A model generated the notes under the pieces. The model ran no database searches, was not told where the DNA came from, and worked only from the letters and a program-made list of their open reading frames with translations. Positions 1 to 7,418 of a stretch of 22,135 bases of DNA are shown piece by piece (position 1 is the first letter of the stretch; each line of letters begins with the position of its first letter). The stretch spans positions 1 through 22,135 of the forward strand of contig QOAX01000159.1 in assembly GCA_003972865.1 (NCBI GenBank), in the 5' to 3' direction. Origin of the DNA: Verrucomicrobiota bacterium (GTDB taxonomy: Bacteria > Verrucomicrobiota > Verrucomicrobiia > Limisphaerales > UBA1096). Both the position numbers and the translations under genes were made by a program.

Positions 1-1693
1 GGCTGCGAAGACTCGCACCACGCGCTGCATGACTTCGCGTGGACGCCCGACGGCGATCTGATTTTCCGTGAGGGGATTTTTCATCACAGCCAGGTCGAGA
101 CGCCTTACGGCCCGGTGCGCCAGCAGAACAGCGGCTGGTTTCGCTTCGAGCCGAAGCGGCATCGGCTGACGGCGTTTGGCACCCACCAGAGCACCAACCC
201 GTGGGGCGTGACATTCGACGACTGGGGCCAGCACATGGCGAGCTTCCCGATTTACGCGCAGGCCTTCCACTCGCTCGATCCTCCGTATCCGGCACAGCAC
301 CCCCGTCCGGTTGGCCTGCGGGCCTATTCCGGCACCTGCGGCCAGGAGTTTGTTGATTTCCCCAACTGGCCGGAGGAAATGCAGGGAGGCTTCGTCAAGG
401 TGCGGTACAAGCCGACCAACCGCGTCGAATTCCATCGCTGGCACGAATCCGGGTTTGGCTACGACGAGGAGTATGTCAGCAACATCATTTTCTCCCGCAA
501 CCTCAGCTTCATCCCGGTCGATCTGCGCTACGGGCCGGATGGCGCGATGTACGTTTGCGACTGGTACAACCCGGTCAAAGGCCACGCCCAATACTCACTG
601 CGCGACGAGCGGCGCGACCGGGTGAGCGGCCGGATTTTCCGCATCATGCCCAAGGGAGCCAAGCCGCAGAAGATGCCGCGGATCGACGGCGCGCCGCTTG
701 GCCAACTGCTCGACATCCTGAAGCGCCGCGAATACCGCTACCGCTACTGGGCCAAGCGCGAACTGCGCGAGCGCGATCCGGCAAAGACCAAGGCCGCGCT
801 CGACTCATGGGTGGCCAAGCTCGACCCAAACGACCCTCGCCATCGCCACCACCAGATCGAAGCCGTATGGACTTATCGCGGCATCGACACCACCAACACC
901 CAACTGCTCCGCGAGTTGCTTGAGTGTGACGACCACCACGCGCGCGCCGCAGCGACGCATCAATTTCGCTACTGGCACGATCAATTCGACAACGGCCCGG
1001 CGCTCCTCCGAAAACTCGCCAATGACCCGAGCGGCCTCGTGCGCATGGAGGCCGCCATCGCCACGAGCTACATCGGTACACCCGCCGCACTCGACGCTTT
1101 GCTCGACACGATTAAGCATCCGAACATCGGCCACCTGAGCTACGCCATCCGCACCGCGCTCGGCTCGCGCACGATCGAGCCGTTGTGGAAAGGCAATGCC
1201 GACTTCATCGCCGAACATCCTGAACTGGCCGTGTTCATGACCGCCTTCAACCTGCGCCAAAAAATGTCGCCCAACAAACGTTACTCCGCAAAGGACGCGC
1301 AATTTGATTCACAGAAAAACTTGAAGGTCGTGAAGATCTCGGCGGTAAAGGAAAGAATGCTTTACGACATCACACAATTCGAGGTGCTAGTCGGCCAACC
1401 GGTCCGCATCGACTTCACCAACCCGGACGCCACGGCACACAACATCGTGATCGTAATGCCGGGTGCCAGCGAGGAGGTTGGCCTGGCAGCCAACGAAATG
1501 GCCAAGGATCCCAAGGAAGCGCGGCCAATTTGTGCCCAAGTCAAAGAAAGTGCTCCACGCCACCCGGATGGTAGCCCCGCTCTCCGCAACGGCTCTCCGT
1601 TTCACCGCGCCCAAGGAGCCCGGCGACTACCCTTACATCTGCACATTCCCCGGCCACTGGATCATTATGAAGGGCGTCATGGTGGTGAAGTAG
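1..1693 (+). CDS. PVC-type membrane-bound dehydrogenase with HEAT-like repeats and C-terminal cupredoxin; 5' partial, frameshifted
   Basis: The reading frame is open from base 1, so the start lies upstream of the window. Seen: the first ~210 residues carry segments such as GPDGAMYVCDWYNPV and SGRIFRI, typical of the glucose/sorbosone-dehydrogenase-like beta-propeller proteins of Planctomycetes and Verrucomicrobia (TIGR02604-like). Residues ~230-410 are helical and HEAT-like. From ~1315 a cupredoxin follows, with a His ligand in TAHNIVIV (His codon 1438-1440). The rest of the cupredoxin, including CTFPGHWIIM with Cys at 1640, His at 1655 and Met at 1667, is in the next frame and stops at 1691-1693. 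The frame change lies near 1516-1531. Staying in frame 1 gives an unrelated tail ending at 1764. Because all four copper ligands survive, a recent mutation or sequencing error is likelier than old decay. Probable role: periplasmic oxidation of a sugar or alcohol with electrons passed to copper. The substrate is unknown. Confidence 0.8.
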
Positions 1694-1698
1694 TTCAC

Positions 1699-1736
1699 AA
1701 AAAAAACACCGTTTGGCCCAGCGCTTGGCCAACGGC
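1699..1736 (-). terminator. Intrinsic terminator with a TTGGCC/GGCCAA stem
   Basis: It lies in the convergent gap between the dehydrogenase stop (1693) and the thioredoxin stop (1769). On the minus strand a GC-rich hairpin (arms CCGTTGGCC and GGCCAAACGG, one-base bulge) is followed by GTG and eight T (plus-strand A run 1699-1706). This is a canonical rho-independent layout for transcripts of the minus-strand block. The stem consists of an imperfect inverted pair of the TTGGCCAA motif (1713-1732). There is no comparable T run for plus-strand transcripts. Confidence 0.75.
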
Positions 1737-1768
1737 GTTTCGTGAAGGAAAAGATTCGGTTTAATCGA

Positions 1769-2521
1769 TTAATTCGCCTCGGGCGAAGGCGCGGCGAGGA
1801 GTTCCTCAACCTTGCTCTCAAGATCAGGACGGGCGTTCAGGTCGGCAAGGTTGCCTTCCTTGTCCACCAACCACATGGCCGGGATGCTACGGATGCCGTG
1901 TTTTTTGGAGATGCTGTTATTCCATCCTTGGCCGTCGAAGTATTGCGGCCAGGGCATTTCCTCTTTTTTGACAAATCGGCGCAGCGCACTCTCCTTGCTA
2001 TCGAGCGAGATACCGACGATCTCGAAGCCTTTCGGGTGCAATTTGTCGTAGGCCCGCTTCACGTTGGGCAACTCGGCCACACACGGGCCGCACCACGTCG
2101 CCCAGAAATCGATCAGTACCACCTTGCCTTTCATTTTTGACACATCGACTTTTTTGCCGTCGATGGAGGTGAACTGGATGTCCACCGGTTTGCCAATGCG
2201 ATTATCCGCTTGGGGGTTGGCAGCGGCCAACTTGACATCTTTGCCGGTGATGTCCTTGATGATCGCCTTGACCAACGTGATGCTTTTGCCGCAGGTCTGG
2301 TCGTCATTGCGGCACTCGGCCACGGTCATTTTGCAGCCGCAATCGCACTTCGCCGCGTTGGCTTGTTTCAGGATGGTGGCCTGCTGTTCCTTGGTGAACT
2401 GCGACAAATCGATGGCGGGGATTGTTTTGTAAGCCGTCGACTTGATTTCAGTTTGCGCCTGCGGCGTAACGATGCCAGCCAGCAAAAAAGCGGCAATTGA
2501 CAGGATTAATCGTGACTTCAT
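1769..2521 (-). CDS. TlpA/ResA-like secreted thioredoxin with N-terminal cysteine cluster
   Basis: This is a 250-residue protein with a signal peptide (residues 1-~23, hydrophobic run LILSIAAFLLAGIV). Residues 59-77 hold five cysteines in CDCGCKMTVAEC...C (C59, C61, C63, C70, C77). A redoxin/TlpA domain follows from about residue 107, with the active site WATWCGPC (C144, C147) and the expected cis-proline in SIPAMWLV. It probably acts as a periplasmic thiol-disulfide reductant or in cofactor or cytochrome maturation. The Cys cluster resembles a short metal- or disulfide-binding module seen before redoxin domains in some soil and marine bacteria (from memory, not checked). It is the last gene of the minus-strand block, 31 bases downstream of the glycosyltransferase, so it may be cotranscribed. 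The thioredoxin call is firm; the partner is unknown. Confidence 0.9.
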   Translation of the reverse strand: MKSRLILSIAAFLLAGIVTPQAQTEIKSTAYKTIPAIDLSQFTKEQQATILKQANAAKCDCGCKMTVAECRNDDQTCGKSITLVKAIIKDITGKDVKLAAANPQADNRIGKPVDIQFTSIDGKKVDVSKMKGKVVLIDFWATWCGPCVAELPNVKRAYDKLHPKGFEIVGISLDSKESALRRFVKKEEMPWPQYFDGQGWNNSISKKHGIRSIPAMWLVDKEGNLADLNARPDLESKVEELLAAPSPEAN

Positions 2522-2552
2522 AATAGCCGGACGATCGCTGACTCGGCCGATG

Positions 2553-3674
2553 TTAACAAGCTTTTTGTTTGATCTTCTTCGGTCCGGGCGCGAGCTTTCC
2601 TTTTCGCTTTTCGTGGAACCGCTTGGCCAAGGCGCTGTCGTCGGCCAATAACTCGTCGAGTTTGGCCAAGATCGCTCTGTTGTCCTGTGGTTTGTAAGAC
2701 TCGAGCGCCTCCTGGTATTCCGGGATGCGATAGAGGAAATCTCCTATCGTCTCGGCGTCGGCTTTGCGTCCGTTTTTGCCATAGCCGATATCTTCCAGCA
2801 AATGGGCGTTGAGTTCCTGTTCAAACTGGCCGCCCATCGGCAGCGCCAACATCGGCTTGGCCAACTGAAGCGCCTCGGTCATCAGCGTGAAACCGGCGGT
2901 GGAGATCACGGCTTTCGACGAGGCCAGGTCGGCGAGAAAACCATCGAGACTGAACGGTCGAAAACTGAAGTTGCCTTCTTCGCCCTCGTGCCCGGCGCCA
3001 TACACAAGAAATCGTTTGCGCGGGAATTCATCAAGCATGGCCATGAACGATTCGAACTCCTGCGTAAAATAGACGAGAATATGACCCTCATCACTTGGCC
3101 TGGCATCCAGTACTGACTGTCGAAGGATTGGTGGAAACAGGAAAGTACGATCATTTTTCACCTCGCCATAATAGAACGTCGTGATGAGTGAGATATCCGG
3201 CTTGGGCACAAAGGCGCGAATCACCGTCTCGGTGACGAGCGCGTCTTTCCTGAGAATCGCCGGACAGGGATACTCCATGTAACGCATCCGATGCTGATTA
3301 TCGATGGAGATGAGCGGTAGGTCACGGTGATTGGCCATGTAGGCAGTGGTCGGCTCGAAGTCGGTAATCACCACGTCCGGTTGAAACTCGTTGAAAACCG
3401 TCTCCTTGAATTCTCGGAATTTTGAAATACCGCCGGTCAGCGACTTGAGGTTCTTGATCGCCGTCTGTAGTTTGCTGATGCGGTTTTGAATGGCGACGAT
3501 GTGCAAGCCCGGCACGTCGAACATGTCGAAATCATCCTTTAGGTTCCGGTAGCCGCGATCGTAACTCACCCCGAGCAACTCGTGTCCCTGTGCCCGCAAA
3601 TGCGTCATCATTTCCCGAGCCCGGGACGAATGCCCGGATCCACTCCCCGAAACCCCGTAGACGATTTTAGCCAT
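2553..3674 (-). CDS. GT-B glycosyltransferase, MJ1255/VC2487-like
   Basis: This is a 373-residue cytoplasmic protein without a signal peptide. The N-terminus MAKIVYGVSGSGSGHSSR has the glycine-rich first loop of GT28/MurG-like GT-B enzymes with the G-x-G-H-x-x-R pattern (His15, Arg18). The C-terminal half holds the nucleotide-sugar region, STAGFTLMTEALQLAKPM (258-275) followed by GGQFEQELNA, matching the GT-B donor-site pattern with an acidic residue and the E/Q motif. Overall it fits the uncharacterised MJ1255/VC2487 glycosyltransferase family. Donor and acceptor are unknown. It starts 17 bases after the sulfatase stop, and a 9-bp stem-loop (3680-3704) covers that junction. It may modify cell-surface or intermediate glycans; this is inference only. 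Confidence 0.8.
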   Translation of the reverse strand: MAKIVYGVSGSGSGHSSRAREMMTHLRAQGHELLGVSYDRGYRNLKDDFDMFDVPGLHIVAIQNRISKLQTAIKNLKSLTGGISKFREFKETVFNEFQPDVVITDFEPTTAYMANHRDLPLISIDNQHRMRYMEYPCPAILRKDALVTETVIRAFVPKPDISLITTFYYGEVKNDRTFLFPPILRQSVLDARPSDEGHILVYFTQEFESFMAMLDEFPRKRFLVYGAGHEGEEGNFSFRPFSLDGFLADLASSKAVISTAGFTLMTEALQLAKPMLALPMGGQFEQELNAHLLEDIGYGKNGRKADAETIGDFLYRIPEYQEALESYKPQDNRAILAKLDELLADDSALAKRFHEKRKGKLAPGPKKIKQKAC

Positions 3675-3679
3675 CCTGT

Positions 3680-3704
3680 TCGCCGTCGCGACTAACGACG
3701 GCGA
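3680..3704 (-). other. Stem-loop at the sulfatase/glycosyltransferase junction
   Basis: Perfect 9-bp arms TCGCCGTCG (3680-3688) and CGACGGCGA (3696-3704) with a 7-base loop. The hairpin contains the upstream sulfatase stop codon (3692-3694) and ends 5 bases before the glycosyltransferase ATG (3672-3674). No T run follows, so it is not an ordinary terminator. It could mask ribosome entry to the glycosyltransferase or act as an RNA-processing or stability element. Only the inverted repeat itself is seen. Confidence 0.4.
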
Positions 3705-5680
3705 CCACGGGACGCGGGCATGGATTTAATGAAACCCTCGACGATGGCTGAAATCTCGGCGGGGGTCAGTTTGCCATCCTTGTCCTTGTCGCCGTCGATC
3801 GACCATTTTTCGGCGGCGGCCTGAACCTCCGCGGCGGTGATTTCCCGGTCGCCGTCGGAGTCGGTTGCGTAACTGAAGGCCCGGGCAATAACAGCGCTCG
3901 CGCCGATGGATTCACCAAAACGACCAGTGGGGCGCCGTTGGCCCCCACGATCCGCTTGGCCACCGACTCGGCCTCCACGCTCGCTGGGCTGTTCACCAAG
4001 CAACTTAGCAAAACCTTGAATCAGGTCTGGTCGACCAACCAATTTTTCATCACCGGCCCAAGTGGCGTGAAGTTGCGTCCAAACCTCCTGAAACTTCCCC
4101 TTGGCCAAGCCGGACTCGGCCCTGGCGTGGGCCAGGAATTTCTCCGCGACGCGCTTGGCCAAGGCAGGCGGGTCAACGGGCGGTCGGGCAATTCCGCCAC
4201 CGCCAGCCGGGCGACGACCACCAGCGCCACCGGGACGGCCGCCGCGACTCTGCATGAGGCGTGCGGTGATCTCAGGCGTGTCGCCGTACTGCTGTTGCGC
4301 CTTGGCCAATTCGGCTTTCAACTCGGCGATGCGGTCCTTGTTTTCCGGCTTGGCAGCAAGATCGTTCAACTCGTGCGGATCGTTTTTCAAATCGTACAGC
4401 GCAACGCGATCTTCCTTGGGCCGATAAAACAACTTCCACCGATCGTCGCGGATGGCGCGCTGGTCATCCATGTATGCGGTGAAGAGATGGTCGCGCACCT
4501 TGGCCTGTTTGCCGTGAATGACCTTGGCCAAGCTCTTGCCCTCAACCTCGTCGGGAATCGGAAGACCGGTCAGCCCGCAGAGTGTCGGATAAATGTCGTA
4601 AAGATAAACCAAGGCATCCGACGAGCCTTTTGGAATACCAGCGCCACTGGCGAAAATCTGCACTCGCGACGTGTGCTCGAAGGCGTTGTGTTTGCCGGAC
4701 TGCCCGTGGCTATCCATCGCCATGCCGTGATCGGTGGCGAACAGGATGAGGGTGTTTTCCGACTGGCCGGTTTTCTCGAGCGTATCGAGCACGCGGCCGA
4801 TGTGATGATCGAGATGTGAGATTAGGCCGTAGTACGCCGCATAGCGCTGCTTAGCGCGATCAACCGGCGATGCATCACCGCCTCGGCCACCTCGACTACC
4901 TCGACTACCTTCGCGACGACTGCCACCTCGACTGCCACCTCGACTACGACCTCCCAAACCTTCACGTCGATCAACCAAGTCGGGGCGAAGGGCAGCATTG
5001 TTTGGGGGGAGAGTGATTATTTCAGGATCATACATCGTGGCCCATTTGCCCGGAGGTGTCACCGGCGAGTGCGGCGCGGTGAACGGGATGTAGCAGAAAA
5101 ACGGCTGCTCCTTTTTCGATTGGCCCTCGATGAACTCAATCGCCGCATCGGCGAACAGGTCGGTGGAAAAGGTTTCGCCGGCGTCATACGGCACCATTAA
5201 GCCGGCGACCATGCGATGGACCGGCACATTGATGTGTGACCGTGCCGCACCACCAAAGAAGACCGCCTCAGCCTCATCAAAACATTTTTCAAAAGACGAT
5301 TCACCGTTGTGCCACTTGCCGGTGGCGAAGGTCCGATAACCAGCCTTTTGAAACACCTGCGGCATCAGCACCCCGGAGTCGAGTCGCAGCGGCGCGCGGA
5401 ACAGCGGCTTGCCGCTCATGATCATCGCCCGGCTCGGCAGGCAGGTGGCAGGGGTCATCGAGCCTTGTATGTACGCCTGGTTGAAGACGAAGCCGCTGTT
5501 GATGATGCGATCCATGTTCGGGGTCTTGATGTCCGGGTTACCCAACGCGCTGAAGGCGTCCGGTCGCTGGTCGTCGGTGAAGATGAAAAGCACGTTCGGC
5601 CGCTTGGCCGCCGAGGCCGCGCTTGGCCAAGCGATCGCGCCGATCAGCGCGACAAAGAGAGTCAGGGTTCGTTTTGTCAT
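3692..5680 (-). CDS. Secreted sulfatase with RG-rich insert and C-terminal EF-hand pair
   Basis: ATG at 5680 is chosen because it begins a clean signal peptide (residues 1-~24, ending SAASA). A TTG 18 bases upstream is less likely. The product is 662 residues. Seen: metal-site aspartates in FIFTDDQ (D36, D37), the formylglycine motif CLPSR (C80-R84, anaerobic/FGE-type sulfatase family S1) and the distal metal/catalytic segment ATDHGMAMDSHGQSGKH near residue 315. Residues ~240-272 are an Arg/Gly-rich insert (repeats of GSRG and RGG), and further RG-rich linkers lie at ~477-500 and ~565-590. The C-terminus has two EF-hand loops (DSDGDREITAAE and DKDKDGKLTPAE). Expected role: hydrolysis of sulfate esters on polysaccharides outside the cytoplasm, with FGly installed by a maturase not present here. 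It is 76 bases downstream of the second sulfatase. Confidence 0.9.
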   Translation of the reverse strand: MTKRTLTLFVALIGAIAWPSAASAAKRPNVLFIFTDDQRPDAFSALGNPDIKTPNMDRIINSGFVFNQAYIQGSMTPATCLPSRAMIMSGKPLFRAPLRLDSGVLMPQVFQKAGYRTFATGKWHNGESSFEKCFDEAEAVFFGGAARSHINVPVHRMVAGLMVPYDAGETFSTDLFADAAIEFIEGQSKKEQPFFCYIPFTAPHSPVTPPGKWATMYDPEIITLPPNNAALRPDLVDRREGLGGRSRGGSRGGSRREGSRGSRGGRGGDASPVDRAKQRYAAYYGLISHLDHHIGRVLDTLEKTGQSENTLILFATDHGMAMDSHGQSGKHNAFEHTSRVQIFASGAGIPKGSSDALVYLYDIYPTLCGLTGLPIPDEVEGKSLAKVIHGKQAKVRDHLFTAYMDDQRAIRDDRWKLFYRPKEDRVALYDLKNDPHELNDLAAKPENKDRIAELKAELAKAQQQYGDTPEITARLMQSRGGRPGGAGGRRPAGGGGIARPPVDPPALAKRVAEKFLAHARAESGLAKGKFQEVWTQLHATWAGDEKLVGRPDLIQGFAKLLGEQPSERGGRVGGQADRGGQRRPTGRFGESIGASAVIARAFSYATDSDGDREITAAEVQAAAEKWSIDGDKDKDGKLTPAEISAIVEGFIKSMPASRGRRR

Positions 5681-5756
5681 GACAGTTGGTTTAAGCAAAA
5701 CGGCCGGGGCCGGGATAGGTTACAGATATATGACCGCTCATTGGCCGGCGCGACTG

Positions 5757-7364
5757 TTATTTTCCCCGCCTGGCCTGGGTAATGACGTAGGGCGGCTTGT
5801 CAAACGTCGTGCCGTCGCCGAGGACGCGTGGATCGCGGGCTCTCTTCAAGCGCCTCATCAACTGGCTGTTCAGTCTCTTTTTGACTGCGGCAAACTTCTT
5901 ATCACCGGCCACGTTGTTGATTTGGTCCGGGTCATCGGCGAGCACGTACAATTCCTCGCGCGGGCGTTTGCCAAAGGCGTAATCGTAGTGCCACTTCCAT
6001 TTCTCGTCGTTGCGGCGGTCGATGATCCAAGCCTTGGTCGGGCTGGCATCCATGTCGCCATAGGTGACGAAGGTGTTCTGCTCGAGCGCCTGAAAACTGG
6101 GCGCTCCGTCTCGTGTGATATTGTACGGGTTGCCCATTGGCCAGCGATCCGGTGCGAAGTTGACGATGTACAGGTAGTCCCCGGTGCGGAGGGCGCGTTG
6201 CGGATAAGGCAGCAATCCTTCGCGAGCCTTCGCGACGTGACGTTCGCGGCCGGTGATCACCCAACTGCGTTTTGGGTCGACGAGCCCCTCTTTTTTGGAA
6301 TTCAAAACCGGCACGAGACTGCGGCCGGTCATCACTTTCGGACGCTTAACGCCGCCGATCTCGAGAAGGGTCGGGGCCAAATCCATGAGATTGACGAAGT
6401 CATCAACGATACGTCCGCCGGGTTGGCCGGGCCACCAAATGGCTAGCGGCACTTGCACTCCAAAGTCGTACAGGTTGCATTTGCCGCCGGGAAAACCGGG
6501 GGCGCCGTGGTCGCCGCTGATGACGACCACCGTGTTATCAAGCTCACCCAACGTCTCGAGCCGCTTGAGGATCAGGCCCAGCGCGGTGTCGAACGCCTGC
6601 ACCTCGCCGAGGTAGTCGGCAAAATCCTGCCGCACCTCGTTCACGTCCGGCAGAAACTTCGGCAGCCTGCCCTTCAAATCGTCCGGGTTGATGCCCCACA
6701 AATCCTTGCCGGAACCTTTCGTCCACTTGCGATGCACGAGCGTCGGGCCAAACCAGTAACAGAACGGCTTGTCACCATCGCGGTCGGCAAGGAACGAGTT
6801 GAAGTTGCCCATCACCTCGTCGTAAAGGATTTGCTTGGCATCCTTAACCGACATACCGGTGGCCACGCGCTTGGTAGTTGCTTGCGAGAAACCGTTGAAC
6901 CGGCTGCCGCTTTTCTCGTAGCCATGTTTGCCCGCACCGTAAGGCGCATCCCTCGGCGTGCCTGGACTCCAAACCTTGTACGTCTCGCCGATGTGATAAC
7001 CAGCCTCGCGCAGCATCAGCGGGTAAGCGGGGATGGCCGGATCCCACTTGGCCCCCTGCAAAATCGCCCCCATGCCTGTGCGAAAAAAGTATTGACCGGA
7101 GAGCAGCGAACTGCGGCATGGCGTGCACGACGGCGCGGTGACGAAGGCGTGCTTGAACAACACCCCCTTGTCGGCGATGCGATCGAACGTCGGCGTCTTG
7201 ACGACGGTGTTCGCGCCGGGACGGGCCTCGACCTTGGCGTAGGCGCTGGCGTACTTGCCCCAGTCGTCGGCGAACGCAAACAGGATGTTCGGCCGCTTCT
7301 CCTTCGCCAAGCCGGCCAACGGCAGTAGCACGCTCAGGGCAAAAATCAGGATTCGTCTTTTCAT
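5757..7364 (-). CDS. Secreted sulfatase (FGly motif CTPCR)
   Basis: This is a 535-residue member of sulfatase family S1. It has a signal peptide (residues 1-~20, MKRRILIFALSVLLPLAG), first metal ligands in FAFADDWG (D33, D34), the modification motif CTPCRSS with C80 as the residue expected to become formylglycine, and a second metal site in VVISGDHGAPGFPGGK near residue 289. The fourth motif position is Cys rather than the usual Ser or Ala, which is a tolerated variant in the C-x-P-x-R consensus. The domain organisation is like heparan N-sulfatase-type or related S1 enzymes, but I cannot assign a substrate. The start ATG at 7362-7364 gives a good signal peptide. It lies between xylulokinase (54 bases upstream, with a perfect palindrome in the gap) and the other sulfatase. 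Confidence 0.9.
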   Translation of the reverse strand: MKRRILIFALSVLLPLAGLAKEKRPNILFAFADDWGKYASAYAKVEARPGANTVVKTPTFDRIADKGVLFKHAFVTAPSCTPCRSSLLSGQYFFRTGMGAILQGAKWDPAIPAYPLMLREAGYHIGETYKVWSPGTPRDAPYGAGKHGYEKSGSRFNGFSQATTKRVATGMSVKDAKQILYDEVMGNFNSFLADRDGDKPFCYWFGPTLVHRKWTKGSGKDLWGINPDDLKGRLPKFLPDVNEVRQDFADYLGEVQAFDTALGLILKRLETLGELDNTVVVISGDHGAPGFPGGKCNLYDFGVQVPLAIWWPGQPGGRIVDDFVNLMDLAPTLLEIGGVKRPKVMTGRSLVPVLNSKKEGLVDPKRSWVITGRERHVAKAREGLLPYPQRALRTGDYLYIVNFAPDRWPMGNPYNITRDGAPSFQALEQNTFVTYGDMDASPTKAWIIDRRNDEKWKWHYDYAFGKRPREELYVLADDPDQINNVAGDKKFAAVKKRLNSQLMRRLKRARDPRVLGDGTTFDKPPYVITQARRGK

Positions 7365-7386
7365 GATGATAATCGGCCGCCAATTG

Positions 7387-7404
7387 TGGCCAAGCGCTTG
7401 GCCA
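7387..7404. repeat. Perfect 18-bp palindrome of the TTGGCCAA motif
   Basis: The gap between the xylulokinase stop (7419) and the next sulfatase start (7364) contains TGGCCAAGCGCTTGGCCA, identical to its reverse complement. It is two inverted copies of the window-wide motif around a GCGC centre. No T run follows on either strand, so it is not a standard intrinsic terminator. It could form a hairpin in RNA, a protein-binding site, or an uptake-signal-like element. Confidence 0.6.
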
Positions 7405-7418
7405 ACGCAAGCTACTTG

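Noticed and set aside
1694..1764. Frame-1 C-terminal extension of the dehydrogenase to 1764
   Set aside because: It runs through the terminator hairpin and has no cupredoxin features; frame 2 carries the real domain end.
5631..5638. GCGATCGC, the cyanobacterial HIP1 octamer, beside a TTGGCCAA copy
   Set aside because: I noticed no other copy in the window, so it is consistent with chance in GC-rich sequence.
5701..5712. CGGCCGGGGCCG with adjacent AAAA as a terminator between the two sulfatases
   Set aside because: Arms are only 5 bp with a 2-base loop and the T run is four bases; too weak to call.
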